From: Leptolyngbya sp. SIO4C5
GTDB taxonomy: Bacteria > Cyanobacteriota > Cyanobacteriia > Phormidesmidales > Phormidesmidaceae
Assembly (NCBI GenBank): GCA_010671965.1
Contig: JAAHIC010000276.1
Location: forward strand, 1 to 6,385
Direction of reading: 5' to 3'
DNA: 6,385 nucleotides
Below are positions 5,755 through 6,385 of this stretch, piece by piece. Under the pieces are notes generated by a model that did not search any database, was not told where the DNA came from, and saw nothing but the letters and a program-made list of their open reading frames with translations. Positions within the stretch are counted from its first letter, which is position 1, and each line of letters begins with the position of its first letter. The position numbers and the translations under genes were made by a program.

Positions 5755-6384
5755 ATGGACATTAAAGACGGTTTCGTAGGCACAGTGGGTAACACGCCCC
5801 TGATTCGACTTCACAGCTTCAGTGAAGAGACAGGCTGTGAGATTTTGGGCAAAGCAGAATTTCTGAATCCAGGCGGGTCAGTCAAAGATCGCGCAGCACT
5901 TTACATCATTGAGGAGGCTGAGAAAAAGGGACTGCTGCAGCCAGGGGGAACCGTCGTTGAAGGGACTGCAGGTAATACGGGAATTGGGCTAACTCATATC
6001 TGCAATGCGAAAGGCTATCGCTGCCTGATTGTGATTCCAGACACCCAGTCCCAGGAAAAGATGGATCTGCTGCGTACGCTTGGCGCTGAGGTACGGCCCA
6101 TTCCGGCAGTGCCCTACCGCGATCCCAATAACTACGTCAAAGTGTCAGGGCGGCTAGCCGAGGAAATGGAAAACGCGATTTGGGCCAACCAGTTTGATAA
6201 TTTAGCCAATCGCCAAGCTCACTATGAAACCACTGGGCCTGAAATTTGGCGGCAAACTGACGGTAAAGTAGACGCCTGGGTCGCCGCTACGGGCACCGGA
6301 GGGACTTATGCCGGTACGGCTATGGCCCTAAAAGAGAAAAATGCCGATATTCGCTGCGTCGTGGCCGATGCCTTCCGTAATTGA
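5755..6384 (+). CDS. cysK: Cysteine synthase A-like PLP enzyme, truncated by a stop at the window end
   Basis: The frame encodes 209 residues of an O-acetylserine (thiol)-lyase-type enzyme, which joins O-acetylserine and sulfide to make cysteine. Numbering is from the ATG at 5755. The start [19 protein letters not shown] is typical of cyanobacterial family members. NPGGSVKDR at 38-46 holds the PLP lysine (Lys44), EGTAGNTG at 69-76 is the substrate loop, and TGTGGT at 179-184 is the PLP-phosphate loop. The family normally runs to about 320 residues; here it reads CVVAD, then AFRN and a TGA at 6382-6384, where homologues continue with a DP.GS-like segment. The rest of the large domain is missing, so this product should not be functional as written. 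A frameshift, nonsense mutation, insertion breakpoint or sequence-end error could explain it. An upstream in-frame ATG at 5731 adds eight residues; I prefer 5755 from family alignment. Confidence 0.85.
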   Translation: MDIKDGFVGTVGNTPLIRLHSFSEETGCEILGKAEFLNPGGSVKDRAALYIIEEAEKKGLLQPGGTVVEGTAGNTGIGLTHICNAKGYRCLIVIPDTQSQEKMDLLRTLGAEVRPIPAVPYRDPNNYVKVSGRLAEEMENAIWANQFDNLANRQAHYETTGPEIWRQTDGKVDAWVAATGTGGTYAGTAMALKEKNADIRCVVADAFRN

Positions 6385-6385
6385 G

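Overview
The window looks like chromosomal DNA of a cyanobacterium. The HIP1 octamer GCGATCGC, a cyanobacterial genome signature, occurs eight times in 6.4 kb. Several proteins also have a cyanobacterial flavour, notably the cysteine synthase starting MDIKDGFVG and a GyrA-like N-terminus at the left edge. I cannot name the genus. The odd length, and genes cut or broken at both ends, suggest a short contig or an arbitrary cut.

Left part (1-1190): a minus-strand start codon at the edge opens a peptide resembling a cyanobacterial DNA gyrase A N-terminus. A roughly 210 bp divergent intergenic region follows, holding a good sigma-70-type promoter and a 16 bp perfect palindrome over its -35 box. 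Next is a plus-strand class II histone-deacetylase-family amidohydrolase with its metal and catalytic residues in place.

Middle part (1205-4995): four minus-strand genes. In transcription order they are a 564-residue protein joining a beta-propeller-like region to a transglutaminase-like domain; a TPMT-family methyltransferase 5 bp downstream; a small Tat/lipoprotein-type Rieske iron-sulfur protein after a 91 bp gap; and a membrane-anchored M23 (LytM-type) peptidase behind a structured 209 bp leader. The first two are probably co-transcribed. Whether the other two belong to the same unit is unclear. The M23 gene converges on the deacetylase gene with a 14 bp gap.

Right part (5123-6384): a plus-strand 127-residue membrane protein of unknown function, then a 248 bp gap rich in inverted repeats with a near-consensus promoter, then a cysteine synthase. 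The cysteine synthase reads normally for about 200 residues and meets a stop codon one base before the window ends, where the family normally continues for about 110 more residues. It is either disrupted or affected by a sequence-end error.

Most of the window is ordinary cyanobacterial housekeeping and conserved hypothetical content. I see no mobile element, CRISPR array, tRNA or rRNA, and no clear new defence or biosynthetic system. The items most worth checking are the truncated cysteine synthase, the palindrome in the gyrA/deacetylase promoter region, the propeller-transglutaminase protein with its adjacent methyltransferase, and the two structured leaders.
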